Assembly: GCA_018806985.1 (NCBI GenBank)
Contig: JADANN010000465.1
Span: 2,790,001-2,854,000 of the forward strand
Origin: Angiostrongylus vasorum
Taxonomy: Eukaryota > Nematoda > Chromadorea > Rhabditida > Metastrongylidae
DNA: 64,000 bases
Reading direction: 5' to 3'
Position numbers and translations under genes: made by a program. This document shows, in pieces, positions 21,501 through 32,431 of the stretch (position 1 is its first letter; every line of letters begins with the position of its first letter). The notes below the pieces were generated by a model. The model made no database searches. It saw only the letters and a program-made list of their open reading frames with translations, and was not told the origin of the DNA.

Positions 21501-24500
21501 CGGAGTACTGGAAGCACTGGTCTCTGGTAAAAATTCCAGTGCTTCAACAATATACTAGATGGCAACGAACCAAGCAAGTCTCTTCTAAGCTGCCCAAATT
21601 AGTAACTTAGTAAGCACGTTTCCTGCTTGAAGTACTGTTCTTTCTTTCATGCACTTGAAAATAACTTTTGGTGCAGTTAAAGTTTCGACAATATTAAGAC
21701 AATACATCTGTTGGTGAAAACTCTCTTAATTCCAAGGCACAACAGTGATTTCATATCGACACGAATAATAACGTCGGCTGAGTTCAGTTTAACTTTGTAA
21801 CATACCGGTAATCAGCGGTTGAAAAGCCGCAATCGGTGGATATTTACGCATTGACGTCTTCAGTACAAAACCACTGATTGTTGTGATTGACATCGCAGCC
21901 AATACTGCCCACCAACCATGCTTGAGTACCTGGGCATATTTGTTCCGTTCACTAGCCTACCATATATCTACACCAGTCTACTGTATACCTACAGTAGAAT
22001 TTTTGTCCATCGTAACTTACCTCTATCGTAAATTGATCTTCAGCTGCTCTATAGGCACTAATAATAGCAACAGCGTAGAAGAAAATTAGAAAAACGATGA
22101 GGATCCAATAGTGTCGTTCTGAGATTTTCAGTAATGAAGTGCCAACTCCAAGCTGTAATAAGTGAATAAATTTGTAAGCGTAGTACGATGACTCTAGTAA
22201 ACTACTCCTAAAGAAGAAAATATTTTTAAAAAATCGATTCCACTTTTCAAAAGAGTACCAGGATCAAAAAGCGTAGTGACATCACCAAGAGAAGATGCTA
22301 CAGGAGTGGTAATATTGTCCGGATTCACCTAAATGATTGCATAATATTGCTAGAGAGAGTGGTTTTCTCTGGAATGGCATCGTGTAGAATGATTACCTTC
22401 CATTTCTTCGCCACAATAACCACCCCAATCATAAGTAGTCCCAACATCAAGGATGCAAGTGAAGCGGTAGCTACAGAGGATAATAAAAGGCAGAGCGAAT
22501 CACGAACCATAAACTGGAAATAACAACAAATGTTGGTGGAAAGAATCGCATAGTTAATACTTCCACCTCTTTACATATTTATGCGTTTCTCCCACTGTAT
22601 TTTGTTTCACATTTTCTTCTCTTATGTGGTTAAATAGCCATTTGGCCAGGGAGTTAATGTTATCCTTTCTTTATTCGGGTGTGTCAAACGGGGTTATACT
22701 ACTAGGTTTTTCACAAATAAATGAGCGTTTCAAGATATTTAGTGTTTTAGTGTATTTTTTTACCAATAAAATATTTCCTGTACTTTTCAATGTTATATTT
22801 TCATTACAAAGTTAATTTTATACTCTCTCCAATGATGGCTTTACATCTTTTCAAAAGTTAAGTTGTTACCGATTCTGAGCTTTGTAATTTTAGATGACAA
22901 AAACGAATTTTTGCCAAATTTTCTTTTTACGTGTTCAAACTCGGTCGTAATGCAGCAGAGACGGCTCGAAACATTAATGAAGTTTGAGGTGAAGGTAGTG
23001 TTGGTGAATCAACAGTGCGAACATGGTTCCGGGAATTCCAATCTGGTGATTTCGACCTCGAGAACAAGGAAGACCGCGGACGTTCCAATGAACTTGATGG
23101 GGAAGAATTAAAGGCACTAGTGGAAGCAAATACGCGAACAACTGTTCGAGAACTTGCAGAACAGCTTGGCGTAAGCATACGAACAATTTCCGCCCACTTA
23201 AATCGGATAGAAAAAAACTCGACAAATGGGTGCCGTACGAATTAAGCGATAGTAAAAAAAAATCGCCGTTTTGAAGTTTCATCTGCTCTTATTCTTCACA
23301 ACAAAAACGACCCTTTTCTTGATTGAATTGTGACGTGCGACGAAAAGTGGATTCTGACGACAACCGGCGACGTTCAGCTCAACTCCGCAACATTTTCCAA
23401 AGGCAAAATTGCACCAAAAGAGTTATGGTGACTGTTTTGGTGGTCTGCAGCTAAGCTCATTGAGCTGATCACAACTTTTTGAATCTCGGCGAAACCATTA
23501 CAGCAGAGTAGTATTGCCAACAAATCGACGAAATGCTTCGTAAACTCCAACAACAACGACCAGCATTAGTCAATGGAAAAGGATCAATCCATTTCCACGA
23601 CAAGGCCCAGCCTCAAGTTGCGGAACCAGCGCTGCAGAAGTTGAACGAGCCAGGCTAAGTAACTTTGCCTCATCCGCCATATTCATCAGAGCTCTCGCTT
23701 ACCGACTATCACTTCTTCAAGCACTTTAACAACTACCTGCGCGAGAAATGCCTCAGCAACCATAATGGCGCAAAAATGCCCTCAACGAATTCATCGCTTC
23801 CAGAATTCTAGAATTTTAAGCAACTGAAATAAATAAATTTGTTTCTCGTTGGCAAAAATGTGCAAATCCAAATGGTTTTTATTTTGATTAATAATGTTTT
23901 GTTTGAAGCAAGTTATGACATTTTTTAGTAATGTAGTTAAAAACTATCAATTATTCCTGAACATCCTAACAGATCACGAATGGTATCGCTTTCATTACAT
24001 ATACGCTTAGAGGCGGATAAAATTTCCATGACAATACGCATAACTACTGCTGTAACATGAGGAGCAATTTCTTCACACAGCTATGTATCGGCTCTTTCTT
24101 GGCAGTACATAAGGGATCTCCACTTCAGTCTCTCAAGTCCACACTGCCCATTCTCTGGTGGCCTTTCTAAGTTCGTTCTTCTTCTGTATATTGCATGGCA
24201 TTCACCACTACTCTTTATCCGAACCTCGCTGAATTTAGCAGTTGTGCATTCTATCGACAAGTTTTTCTATGCATAGGCTTGATCATCCAATTTTGAGGTT
24301 CAATTATAAATTGGAGTTTCCACTGAGTACAAATGTTACGTTGGACTTGTGCGAGTAGAATGCTCCGCTGTTGACCTTGATGCTCGAAAATGGGACGACT
24401 ACAACTTTCGCCATGATATGGAATTGATAGGGGGAAGCTTCTGGATCAACCTCTTCTGTTTATCAATCCTCGTCGCGGATCCTAAATTTTCTGCCCCAGA

Positions 24501-27500
24501 AAAAACCAACTGGGATTCCTCCTTTTGAAGCTCGAGTTTCTATAGGAAACATGAAGGAAGGCATAGCTCCAGGACCCGATAATATCGCGACCGACTTCCT
24601 TAAAGCTGGTAACCGCAATTTAAGTCTAGTTCTCGCAAACCATATGATATCCCACCTCCAAAAAAGAAAAAAATCTCAGGTCAGTGATGGACGTCGTGCA
24701 CGAGCGACTTGCCCGAGAAGTTTGACCAAAGGGGTCTTCGTAAACATCGCTTGGTGCGCTTTCTGAGTGGGATCTACAAGCTGTTCACGAAGCGTGTCGC
24801 GCATATAAAGAACATTGAATGTAGCACAATCAACTGAACAAGCCGTATTTCGACAGACATTTTGCTGCAAGAACCACATCCAAACCGTGTACGGGTTCAT
24901 GGAACTTCGTCGCGAATATCACCTGCTTCTTCTCCTGACTTCGCTCAACAGTTGAAAACCGTTTGACAGCGTCGAAACGAAAGCAATCCTATTAGGGCTC
25001 GTCGACCAACAACTGGACCCATCCTATGTAAGAATTCTGATTGCTATCGGAACTGGACCAAAAAAGTATGGCTTTTCCACAGACTTTTTTAGCTTTCTCA
25101 TAGAAAAATTCGACAAGGTGACATCATTTCGTCATAGTTCTCTCACTGCAGTGGATAATCAAATGACTCGAATAAAACGGGAAGGACATACATATTGATG
25201 AAAGACTCTTATCAAATCTTCGTTTCAATGATGAAATCGTTCTCTTTTCAAGACGTAGCAACGAGACAGACACGGTCGCCAATGAGCTCAACAAGGCGGG
25301 AAAAACGATTTGACTACGCGTAACTCAAAAGAAGACCCAGTTCATGATAAAGCCGTTAAGGTGTTAAGGTAAACATATCAAACTGGATGGTTCTGTGATC
25401 GCAGAGACCACATTAAGTGGACCTAGCGCGTTCAGCGAAACTTTCGGTGAACATGGAGAAGAGCAAGGACGAACCAGAAGATGGAGAGCAGCACTGGCCG
25501 CATTCGGCCCTCTCGAAGAAGCCACCGACGAACTAATGGAGCCGAAACTCTGCTCTTTACCTGCTAAAACTCAATGCTTCTCCCAGCGCTCTGACATGCA
25601 GCAAACACACAAGCTGATACTTCAACCACGTGAAGAAATCTGCGCAGCACCCACACAGTACTCGAACGACGTCTTCTGGAATTTAACTGGGCTTCACAAT
25701 ATTTGTGGCGCGTGCGAGTGGTTGGAGCCGCCACTGCTGCACACACGTGGAATCGATCCCCGCGCCCATGGCCCACCAAGCCCTCCATCCCTCCGGGGTC
25801 GGCAAATTGGTACCAGACTTGTCTGGGAGGATAGCAGCACTGGCTCGATACATCGCTAGGCCACCGCGAGTCATTGTAAAAGCCAGATATGCATTCAGTC
25901 ACCTCCAACGATACTTAGTGAAGTCGAATGCATGGCGCATCCCTCAGGGATTGATTAACGCCGAGAGCTTTATCCTTTTGTCCTTTTATCACAATATTTG
26001 GCCGGAAAGCGCAGTCCAGATTTTTGAAAACCATGCCACCTTCTGGATCCAGAGGAATATACATCGATACCAAAACACAGATAGACCGGACACATAATAA
26101 GAAGAACAGATCACAGATTTACGAGAAGGATTGCGCAATGAAATCCGCGAAGATGCAAGCGTCCCCCTAGGATGACCACCTAAAAACTGGACGGACGTGT
26201 TCATAACTGAAGTCAATTAGCAGCTGTACTCGCAGGTGGAGTTGTTTTACAGATCACAGAATGAGACTCTCACACACCATCACGCTGAATCAAACAACCA
26301 CCACAGACGGCGATTGCTGGGCAAAGGAACGAACAGAAAATATGCTGGCATCCACACTGCTCATGAAAACCGGCCATCCGAGTATTCAAGTTGTGGAGAA
26401 ACTAAAAGTGTCGTGTGCCAGCAACAAAGCAAAAACATCTAACTAAAGCCTTTATACTGATATTGGTCCACCCTTCTATTGTTTTACTGGATCATCAAGA
26501 CGAAGGCAATGAAAGAAAACAGCCAAAAAGCGCCCTGTGACTCTTCGATTTAAAACGACCAGTTATTGTAATGACCTCGAACATTTTCAAACAGCTATGT
26601 AGAGAGAGTAGAAAAAACTGCATAACGACTAAAATGTCGGCAAGAAAGTCTGGACGAAGCTACTACATACGTGGAAATATAAGTTCGAATGAATCTCCCT
26701 GTTTTACCATTGCTATGTGTAAGATTTCAACTCCTTATTAAAAAATAACCCGAAATTAGTTCTAGTTTACTTGATCGGCATATATCCTTACCTTATTACC
26801 TTTAGGTACATCCAAGTAACCAAGTACCCTTAGGTAATAACTGCCGCCACACTTCCTTTAAAATTTATCGGATTACATGAGCGTCGTCTAAGCTACTTGT
26901 TTGGCAAACAGTGTTTATTTTTTTCTACTATACCGGTTTTTCTCCGAGGATTATAGGCGGAATGACAGCTATCGATGAGACGACGACAGCTTGTGTTTGC
27001 ATCAACGCCATGTTCGATAAGGCTACCTGCCACTTATGCTTTCTATCCTCCATAAAGCCAAGATTAGCCAATGTTGATAGTCGAGATGCAAGTGTCATTT
27101 CAAGGTTTCCTTTCATACCGAGTAACGTCGGCACCAGTGTAATGGCATCAGGCAACCCTGTGAAGAATGACCACCTCTCGGCTTCTTCAAGAAGAAGACC
27201 GGCGAAGATCAGACCAAAGCCAGCGAAGAGGAATGGAATAAACGTCTACATAAACATGAAATTTGAAAGAAATCTTGACGTAACCTGCCAAGTAAATACA
27301 GCCGAGTAACAAAATCGTAGTACACCGTTTTTTTTTAAATGAGAAAACACAAGGTTGTTACCAGAGCACTTATTAATACACAATGGCTCACGTTTCGGCG
27401 GTTTCCCCTTCTTCAGAGGGTGGAAAGGTCAAATTGGCACGCAATCTACTCAGCCAAATAATTTCATAACCTCAGTAAACAAAACTTAATACATTAATTT

Positions 27501-29880
27501 TCATTTGCATAGTAAAGATTTCCTTTTAACCACTCATTATTTGGCTCTTTGCAAGTATTCCAGTTATTTGGTGGATACCAGCCGCAGAGAGTCTGACACG
27601 GGTGAGTAATGTGCCTGGCTCACGTCAAAAACTCAGCTCGAGATATAGCACGAGGCCACGCGTCGTCAGAATAGAACCTTCCTTACGGATCAATTTTGGA
27701 TTTTTGGAACTTATCTAAAACATTGTCCATATTGTGAAGAAGAGCTTTACGCGGTGATATTTTGGATTCCTGTTTGACAGTGGTGACTTTTATTTCGAAA
27801 TCTTTTCCATTGTGTCCCTGTGCCCCATTGCGCGCCTGGTGGAGTATTTGCTTCAACTTTAAATTTACCGACAAGGTCTTCTTTTATGCGGATACTAAGT
27901 GATCTACATGTTTTGATAATATATTCGTCCACAAACGCTTTACAAAATATTGGCTACACCGTACCCAAATGCATGTAATCACCGTCTCTACCGTTAGGGG
28001 ATGTTATGCAATTTTGCGCTGTGCGTAGAGGGTCATATAGAACAAACTGGCATCTTAGAGTGTTCTGTGGCATTTCTATCATTGTTACCAATTTCTCTAG
28101 ACTGGCTCCTCTCAAGCAACGTTTTACAGGTGCATTTATTCTGTTGTAAACGAGAGGCAGAATAAACGGGACCTTATTATCGCTAGAGCTATCGTTTGGG
28201 GTTTCGGCTTTCCTCCATACCTATCCCGAGGAGCAGTTTCTTAGACATTCGAAGTGGCTATTTGCCGCAGCAATTTGAAGGATTCTTCCTTTTCCTCCCT
28301 TCCTATTCACACACACACCTAAGCCTAAGCCTAAGACTTACAAACAACAAAACAGTGAGTGCTTAAAAGAAGCCGTTTATTATGTCAATGCAAATTTATG
28401 TCGTAAGTTTTATCTACCAAGGTTATGAAAGTGTTTGGCTGAGTGGATTGCTGTTTCGATTTGACCTTTCCAGGTTATAATGAGAGCAAAGACGCCAAAA
28501 CGTCAGCCATCAATAATATAGTGTTGTAATAACAATCTCATGTTTGCTCATTAAGAAAAACAATGAATTACTGATGGAATGCCGAGTTTGAAGAAAAAGT
28601 CGGTCTTGGTATTTGCTTCAAAAAGTCGTAGTTGTCGATTGAGAAAAAAAGTCTACACATTTACCTTATGATATAAGGTGATAAACATCTTTAATGCCGC
28701 AAAAAAACATTGACCTCCTAGTTTACCTAGGAAGATTAGCTGTTAAAGGATAAAAGGATAAGGCTCTCGGCGTTTATCAATTCCTGAAGGATGCGCGATG
28801 CATTCGACTTCATCAAGTATCGTTGGAGGTGATTAAATACATATCTGGCCTATACAATGACTCGAGGTGGCCTACCGATGTGTCGAGCCAGTGCTGCTAT
28901 CCTTTTAAACAAGTCTACTACCAATTTGCCGACCCCGGAGGGATGGAAGGCTTGGTGGGCCATGGGTGCGGGGGATCGATTCCACGTGTGTGTTGCAGGG
29001 CGCCTCCGACCACTGCGCCACACCCGCCCCTAGCTTTTAGCACTGGTATTATTTGAAGAAAGAAAAAACTGATTTCCACAAATTCCTATTAGAAGCTGGC
29101 CATGGAAGTTATTATAAAATAGCGGAAAAGTTCACGGTAGAAAAAAAAGTCCTTCCACGACCATTGTATGAATTCAAAACTTGCTTGTTCTATAGATTTT
29201 CTTCCGGAAAAAATCTCTCTCATCCGTCCCCTATGCTATCAAGTGGTACGAGAGGCGCGCGTAGCGCAGTAGTTACTGACGCCCTGTAATACATAAATGA
29301 TCATCCGTTCGACCCAGCACTTAAAGCTCAGCATTCTTCCTATCTCTCCGAAATCAGCAAATTTCTACCACGCTCATCTAGGAGATTAAAAAACACTGAC
29401 TTGGTAGATCGATGTGTCTCTGTAAGTTGTATAGGGGCAAGTTACCTCTATACTGTTGCATGGAGTGGTACGCACAACTGATCACTAAGGAATTAAATCA
29501 ATGCTTAACGCAATGAATGTGTACCCTTTACCACTTGATTACGTGGACGAAACTAACAGCTCTTTGGAAAGGCGAAACCACCAAAGTTTCAGGGTTTTTA
29601 AAAATATTCAAAAAACATCTGCTAATGAAAAGTTCTTTGAGCACAGGATGAAGAGAAAATTGATCGGAATATGTGTTATGGAAGTTGCGAGAGTAATATT
29701 ATCGAAAAAGAGCATACTATGAGACAAACCTCAACGAAGAACGAGGTAGGAGATTCGGATTTTTCATGTGACGGTGATCTAGTCCTTTTTAATGGCATCT
29801 GCTGAATAATCACTTCAAGAGGGGCAAATATCCACTGTTCATGAACTGATGTTGTCGGTGCCAAATTCTCTGCTGGATTA
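15553..29880 (-). CDS. SLC41/MgtE-family magnesium transporter, eight exons found, N-terminus not located
   Basis: Exons, 5' to 3' on the minus strand: 29880-29730, 27245-26934, 22513-22397, 22328-about 22259, 22152-22021, 21929-21806, 19952-19818 and 15947-15553 (TGA). They encode about 477 residues with the duplicated MgtE-type core. The first half carries LLGMKGNLEMTLASRLSTLAN; the second carries VGGNLVAVQASRIST and DPDSSAIPILTATGDLLGS. All are SLC41 signatures lining the Mg path. Many hydrophobic segments indicate a multi-pass plasma-membrane carrier, in vertebrates linked to Mg transport or Na/Mg exchange. All junction phases agree except 22259/22152: a T5 run on the coding strand (22266-22270) puts that exon one base out, and four T would restore phase 0 (TTLLIL then LGVGTSLL). 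The 5' exon begins at acceptor ATTTCAG, so at least one upstream exon is missing from my model. Introns of 1.9 to 4.4 kb hold transposons. Confidence 0.93.
16230..17500 (+). mobile_element. Degraded RTE-like LINE (second lineage), in SLC41 intron
   Basis: 16300-16480 holds an endonuclease N-terminal piece (LLSTYNTRTLLRG, then ATDSIKFYVVALQEIKNQ). 16690-17010 holds RT palm remnants (around WDVKGIHTDEKLANFRIGDDID, where FADD has become IGDD, then LNEFNEAGK). 17040-17500 is the 3' part shared with 26106-26450. Many stops and frameshifts; not functional. Confidence 0.7.
17578..18065. repeat. Foldback element, two arms, in SLC41 intron
   Basis: The left arm (17650-17790) has GAGATATTTGCAAAACTCT, GGAACGAACGCGC and CACCAAACCATGCGGGTC. 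The right arm (about 17920-18050) is its inverse. The central part reads CAGATCAATCCCGTTGACAG, as in the copy at 37806-38273. Confidence 0.75.
18367..18401 (-). ncRNA. Hammerhead-like motif, decayed
   Basis: The minus strand reads GGCT-CTGATGA-AGACGAAGGCGTC and then CTAATGC in place of GAAACGT. The 5' core is kept but the GAAA side is mutated, so it should be inactive. Confidence 0.35.
18530..18905 (-). repeat. Dispersed repeat family E, inverted, nested
   Basis: It matches 3410-3770 in the opposite orientation, from GGCCAGCC...GGTTGTGTGGGGG to the end near CGATGAAGCGATAAACC. It sits inside the hammerhead-terminus element, so it inserted later. Confidence 0.65.
19116..19153 (+). ncRNA. Hammerhead-like motif with intact conserved bases
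   Basis: CGGCT-CTGATGA-(13 bases)-GAAACGTT-AGCCG. CGGCT and AGCCG can pair as stem I. CTGATGA and GAAA match the hammerhead core, and AACGTT is self-complementary, as in dimeric short-stem-III hammerheads. Stem II is weak in this copy. Confidence 0.45.
20185..20410. repeat. Foldback element, left arm only
   Basis: TTTTTTATTTACTGCC, CTGAGATATTTGCAAAACTCC and CACCATGCGGGTCCTTCG follow the left arm of the copy at 37806-38273; the right arm is lost. It lies in the SLC41 intron. Confidence 0.6.
20725..21385 (-). repeat. Two inverted copies of dispersed repeat B
   Basis: 20725-20900 and 21060-21385 both read, in reverse, the repeat-B phrases (CATCCATTACCCATGATG versus CATCCATCATCCACGAAGG, then a GAATGCTGGTCGAGTCGGTTC stretch). 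21290-21400 is GC-rich. They are in the SLC41 intron and lack coding capacity. Confidence 0.5.
22880..23830 (+). mobile_element. Degraded mariner transposon in SLC41 intron
   Basis: 23015-23245 encodes the mariner transposase DNA-binding region (RTWFREFQSGDFDLENKEDRG, ELKALVEANTRTTVRELAEQL). 23320-23360 has the first catalytic block, VTCDEKWI. 23420-23800 carries downstream blocks in shifted frames with many stops, including the hallmark area around LPTITSSSTL (originally DYHFF). No full-length frame remains. Terminal inverted repeats were not identified by eye. It is dead. Confidence 0.8.
24480..26450 (+). mobile_element. Degraded RTE-like LINE (second lineage) with nested SINE
   Basis: 24551-24670 encodes the early RT block (KEGIAPGPDNIATDFLKAGN). 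25000-25330 holds palm pieces in broken frames. 25395-25540 corresponds to the region after the palm (around RWRAALAAFGPLEEATDELMEP). A SINE inserted at 25698-25985. The rest of the 3' region (26106-26450) resembles 17150-17500. No catalytic FADD box is readable. Confidence 0.7.
25698..25985 (+). repeat. tRNA-derived SINE, family 1, best-preserved copy
   Basis: The A-box region GGCGCGTGCGAGTGGTTGGAG and the B box GTGGAATCGATCCCC are followed by the full body (CAAGCCCTCCATCCCTCCGG, TACCAGACTTGTCTGGGAGG, CATCGCTAGGCCACCGCGAG) and the tail GATTGATTAACGCCGAGAGC. It is the reference for all family 1 copies here and lies inside the LINE. Confidence 0.85.
27385..27421 (-). ncRNA. Hammerhead-like motif at the left flank of the Penelope fragment
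   Basis: The minus strand reads CTGAAGA-AGGGGAAACCGCC-GAAACGTG-AGCC. CTGANGA and GAAA are intact. Stem II retains its two G-C pairs next to the core. The cleavage base would be G, which is unfavourable, and stem I is poorly paired. Confidence 0.4.
28318..28335. repeat. Interstitial telomere-like repeat, three units
   Basis: Three perfect CCTAAG units equal (TTAGGC)3 on the other strand, the nematode telomere hexamer, directly after a short CA run. A weaker echo, GCCTAGGCTTAGG, is at about 19675. Confidence 0.75.
28472..28510 (+). ncRNA. Hammerhead-like motif, decayed, right flank of the Penelope fragment
   Basis: ATAATGAGAGCAAAGACGCC-AAAACGTCAGCC. The 3' half (ACGTC-AGCC) matches good copies, but CTGATGA is changed. 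Confidence 0.3.
28752..29030 (-). repeat. tRNA-derived SINE, family 1
   Basis: Inverted full copy: the tail GCTCTCGGCGTTTATCAATTC is at the left and the tRNA-like head (GACCACTGCGCCACACC, reversed) at the right. It is close to the reference copy at 25698-25985 and lies in the SLC41 intron. Confidence 0.8.
29252..29500 (+). repeat. tRNA-derived SINE, family 1, diverged
   Basis: The head GCGCGTAGCGCAGTAGTTACTG and B-box CCGTTCGACCC are followed by a diverged body (GAAATCAGCAAATTTCTACC). Confidence 0.65.
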
Positions 29881-29949
29881 CTGAAATAGTGTTCAAATAC
29901 GATAGTATATTAAGTAGAATCACTACAAGCCAACATGAAGAAGCTTAGT

Positions 29950-31550
29950 GGTCAATGATACAAAATAACTTTGTTTAGATGCATCTAACTACAGAAAAAA
30001 AACTATTCAGTTTACTAAGGTTACCTTAGTCGACTACTCTATTGAAGATGGGATTTCAACGGCCCTTTTATAAAGGTGAGTGTTGACGGTAAACTCAAAC
30101 ACTCCATTTATGTGAGAAATTGTTGACGGCGTACCTTAGGACTAGTTAGAAAAGTTGTTGTTCAAAACAATATGGCTGGCTATTCTTCACTTCGACAACG
30201 TGAACAGCTAACCTATGGAAATTCTATCTTCTTGCCACCTAGATGGACCTAGATGAACATAGGAGTTAGTTTGATGTCATCTCCAACAAGCCTAATGTCT
30301 AATCAAGGGAAGCATAACAAGTTATTCATGAGTATACACAGCCCTTAGCGCTGAAACACGCTACATGCCTTTGTGTACATTCTCGACCAAATCACTAAAA
30401 AACAGAGGAGAATAGTTTCCAGGTGTATTGCTATTCTATCTTCATAGCGAGAATATCTTATTTGATAGATCTAGTGAAACATTAGACATCAGTGGGGGAG
30501 TTCAGTGATGCAGGATTAATTATTGGATGATTAAAGTGATTCACTCAGGATTCCTTTCTTTAGAAAAATGAACTCATTAGAATGAAAAATGAGGTGGATT
30601 TTTGGGGGAAACTCTGTGTCGCTGTATGTTATGAAAGAGCATTTGTGGAATGAAAATAAAGTAGAACGGTGGACAGAAATAATGGTGTCACAATTCGGTA
30701 GACATAATCGAACCCGCGACAACCCTTTCCGGGGCTCACGTGTTATCCACTGGGCCAATCGAGGCTTTGTGTTTCTCCGAACTAGTTTTTTAACCCTAAC
30801 AGTGCTACAACCAACCACCGGTCAGCGAGAATGATCTGGCGTGCACAGATCGGCGTTGAACTCAGTTTAGCTGAAGATGCATTCGAAACCATAATTTTTT
30901 TAACTTTGCCTAATCTAATAGGCAGTAAATAAAAGTCAAAACAAAATCAATACCCCATTCTTAATGAATGAGAGCTTCTACCGATATAGAGATCGTGTTG
31001 CTTTCCCTTTGCCACTATATATAACACTACAAAGTCTGCAGCAGAGTTCCAACAACAAATCCGTTATCAAAAAAATTCTGAGCTTTAATTGTACATTTAT
31101 AAAAACGTAAAATGAGTTTCACTGCAGGATGTACCATGTCGTTTCTCGCTCACAGCTAACCTGAAGCGACTTCTATTTTCAGTGCAATTTACTTATACAA
31201 TTGTATTCCTGCAAGGGCATCTGCGGTTACGTTAGTTGGTGGTAACTTTAAAATCAACCCAACCAGAGGCTTGCATCAAGTAGCGATAACCTGTATGGAA
31301 AGTGGTCCATAATCATTGACTGCGAAGAGACTATCATCTGTGACATCTTCCTTCAGTCAAAATAGTTCAAATAATAGACTTCACACCGAAGTATAACACC
31401 AATGCATTGTTTTCCTGGATAGTGAGCAGATACCAGGTTCTTAACGCAAAATTTATTTCACTATAGCCAGCTTTTGAGGCTATGCTCTACTTCCCGGCTT
31501 CGATTACGAAGACCCATATCGCAAGAATGAACGGTGTACAATTGAACTCG
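29950..31550. other. Upstream of SLC41 exons, no gene recognised
   Basis: AT-rich; the missing 5' exon(s) of the SLC41 gene could lie here but I could not identify them. A tRNA-like SINE head lies at 30702-30765 (-), followed to about 30930 by foldback-type sequence ending in GGCAGTAAATAAAAGTC. Confidence 0.4.
30702..30765 (-). repeat. tRNA-derived SINE head (family 2)
   Basis: The minus strand reads TTGGCCCAGTGGATAACACG (A-box-like) and GCGGGTTCGATT (B box) at tRNA spacing. No acceptor-stem pairing is evident, so it is not called as a tRNA gene. Confidence 0.5.
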
Positions 31551-31558
31551 AATCACTA

Positions 31559-31596
31559 AGGCTCTGAGGAAGGCGAGAGCTCCAAAATGTTAGCTA
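31559..31596 (+). ncRNA. Hammerhead-like motif, partly decayed
   Basis: GGCT-CTGAGGA-AGGCGAGAGCTCC-AAAATGTT-AGC. CTGANGA is intact and stem I can pair GGCT with AGC(T). GAAA has become AAAA. Confidence 0.35.
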
Positions 31597-31821
31597 TCGT
31601 GAAATACATACTGTAGTAACAACCTCGTCGCTCACCAAGAAAACACTAAATCATTGTAATAAATCCCACGACAGACTTTCTATCAATTCAGAAGAATGAC
31701 TTTCTATAAAGCTCAGCATGAATAGTTGATACGTTTATTAAGATGATCTTATAAACTGATTCTGTTGAGCTGATGCGAGATTCGTATAGGTTTGTCGTTG
31801 TTGTTGATGTTGTTGGTGGAT

Positions 31822-32128
31822 AGCTGACGTTCAAGCGATTTCGCCTTCCTCAGAGCCGTGCTGTTACGAGTGGCACTCTATTCTCCACTCTGGCGATGCT
31901 TTCTATTAACCTCGTCATTAATCAAACAATTCGCAATATTCTTGTGGACCAAACATGAGATGTTGCTTTATTCTTCATTAGGATTCCTTTTCGAAAAGCT
32001 GCTGGTCCTGTGATCACTATTCAGGTTTTCATCTTTCTGTTCGTGTTGTTGAACTATTTGACATAATAAATTGCCTATCAATATACCGTTCCTGGCTCTG
32101 AAGTAAGCGATAGTGCCGAGACGTCAGC
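31822..32128. mobile_element. Short element with two hammerhead-like inverted termini
   Basis: At 31822-31857 the minus strand reads CGGCT-CTGAGGA-AGGCGAAATCGCT and then GAACGTC-AGC. At 32094-32128 the plus strand reads GGCT-CTGAAGT and then GCCGAGACGTC-AGC. Both motifs read outward. About 240 bases separate them with no coding frame. Confidence 0.5.
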
Positions 32129-32431
32129 TTTAACGGAATAAAGAATAAAGTAACAGTTTGTATTTGCTGAATAAGAATATACAGAAGTAAAATGTTGACA
32201 TTAATTATTACTAATTACGGAGGTTTTGAGTCAAAGTCTAGGACCTGTAGGAAAACCAGGAGGTATAATACCATCCGTGTTACTTAACCTGATGAAATCT
32301 ACTGCATAGGAAATTAGTAATGTCACATGATCAACTAGCTCGACAATCAATAGGATTACAGATGATACAGATGGCTACCTAACAAGCGAATCCCCAAATG
32401 AGTAGGGTATATTTAGGTCATCGTCCATAAA

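Larger units (their letters stand above)
27345..28552 (-). mobile_element. Penelope-like retroelement fragment with GIY-YIG domain, inverted termini
   Basis: The minus strand from about 28210 to 27680 encodes, in two or three linked frames, VPFILPLVYNRINAPVKRCL, a block ending DGDYMHLGTV, and then DEYIIKTCRSLSIRIKEDLV. The last is the GIY-YIG nuclease core (normally EEYIGETGRSLxxRxKEH), and the first is typical of the segment between RT and nuclease in Penelope-like elements. The RT itself is absent. About 95-bp inverted flanks (27345-27440, 28435-28552) share GACCTTTCC and the ACGTTTTGGCG / CGTTTCGGCGG blocks. It is a dead fragment in the first long SLC41 intron found. Confidence 0.6.

Noticed and set aside
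25698..25985. Overlapping ORFs of 75-154 codons on both strands
   Set aside because: They run through the SINE and LINE remnants, and the same frames reappear in every SINE copy (for instance 28823-29056 and 49136-49516).
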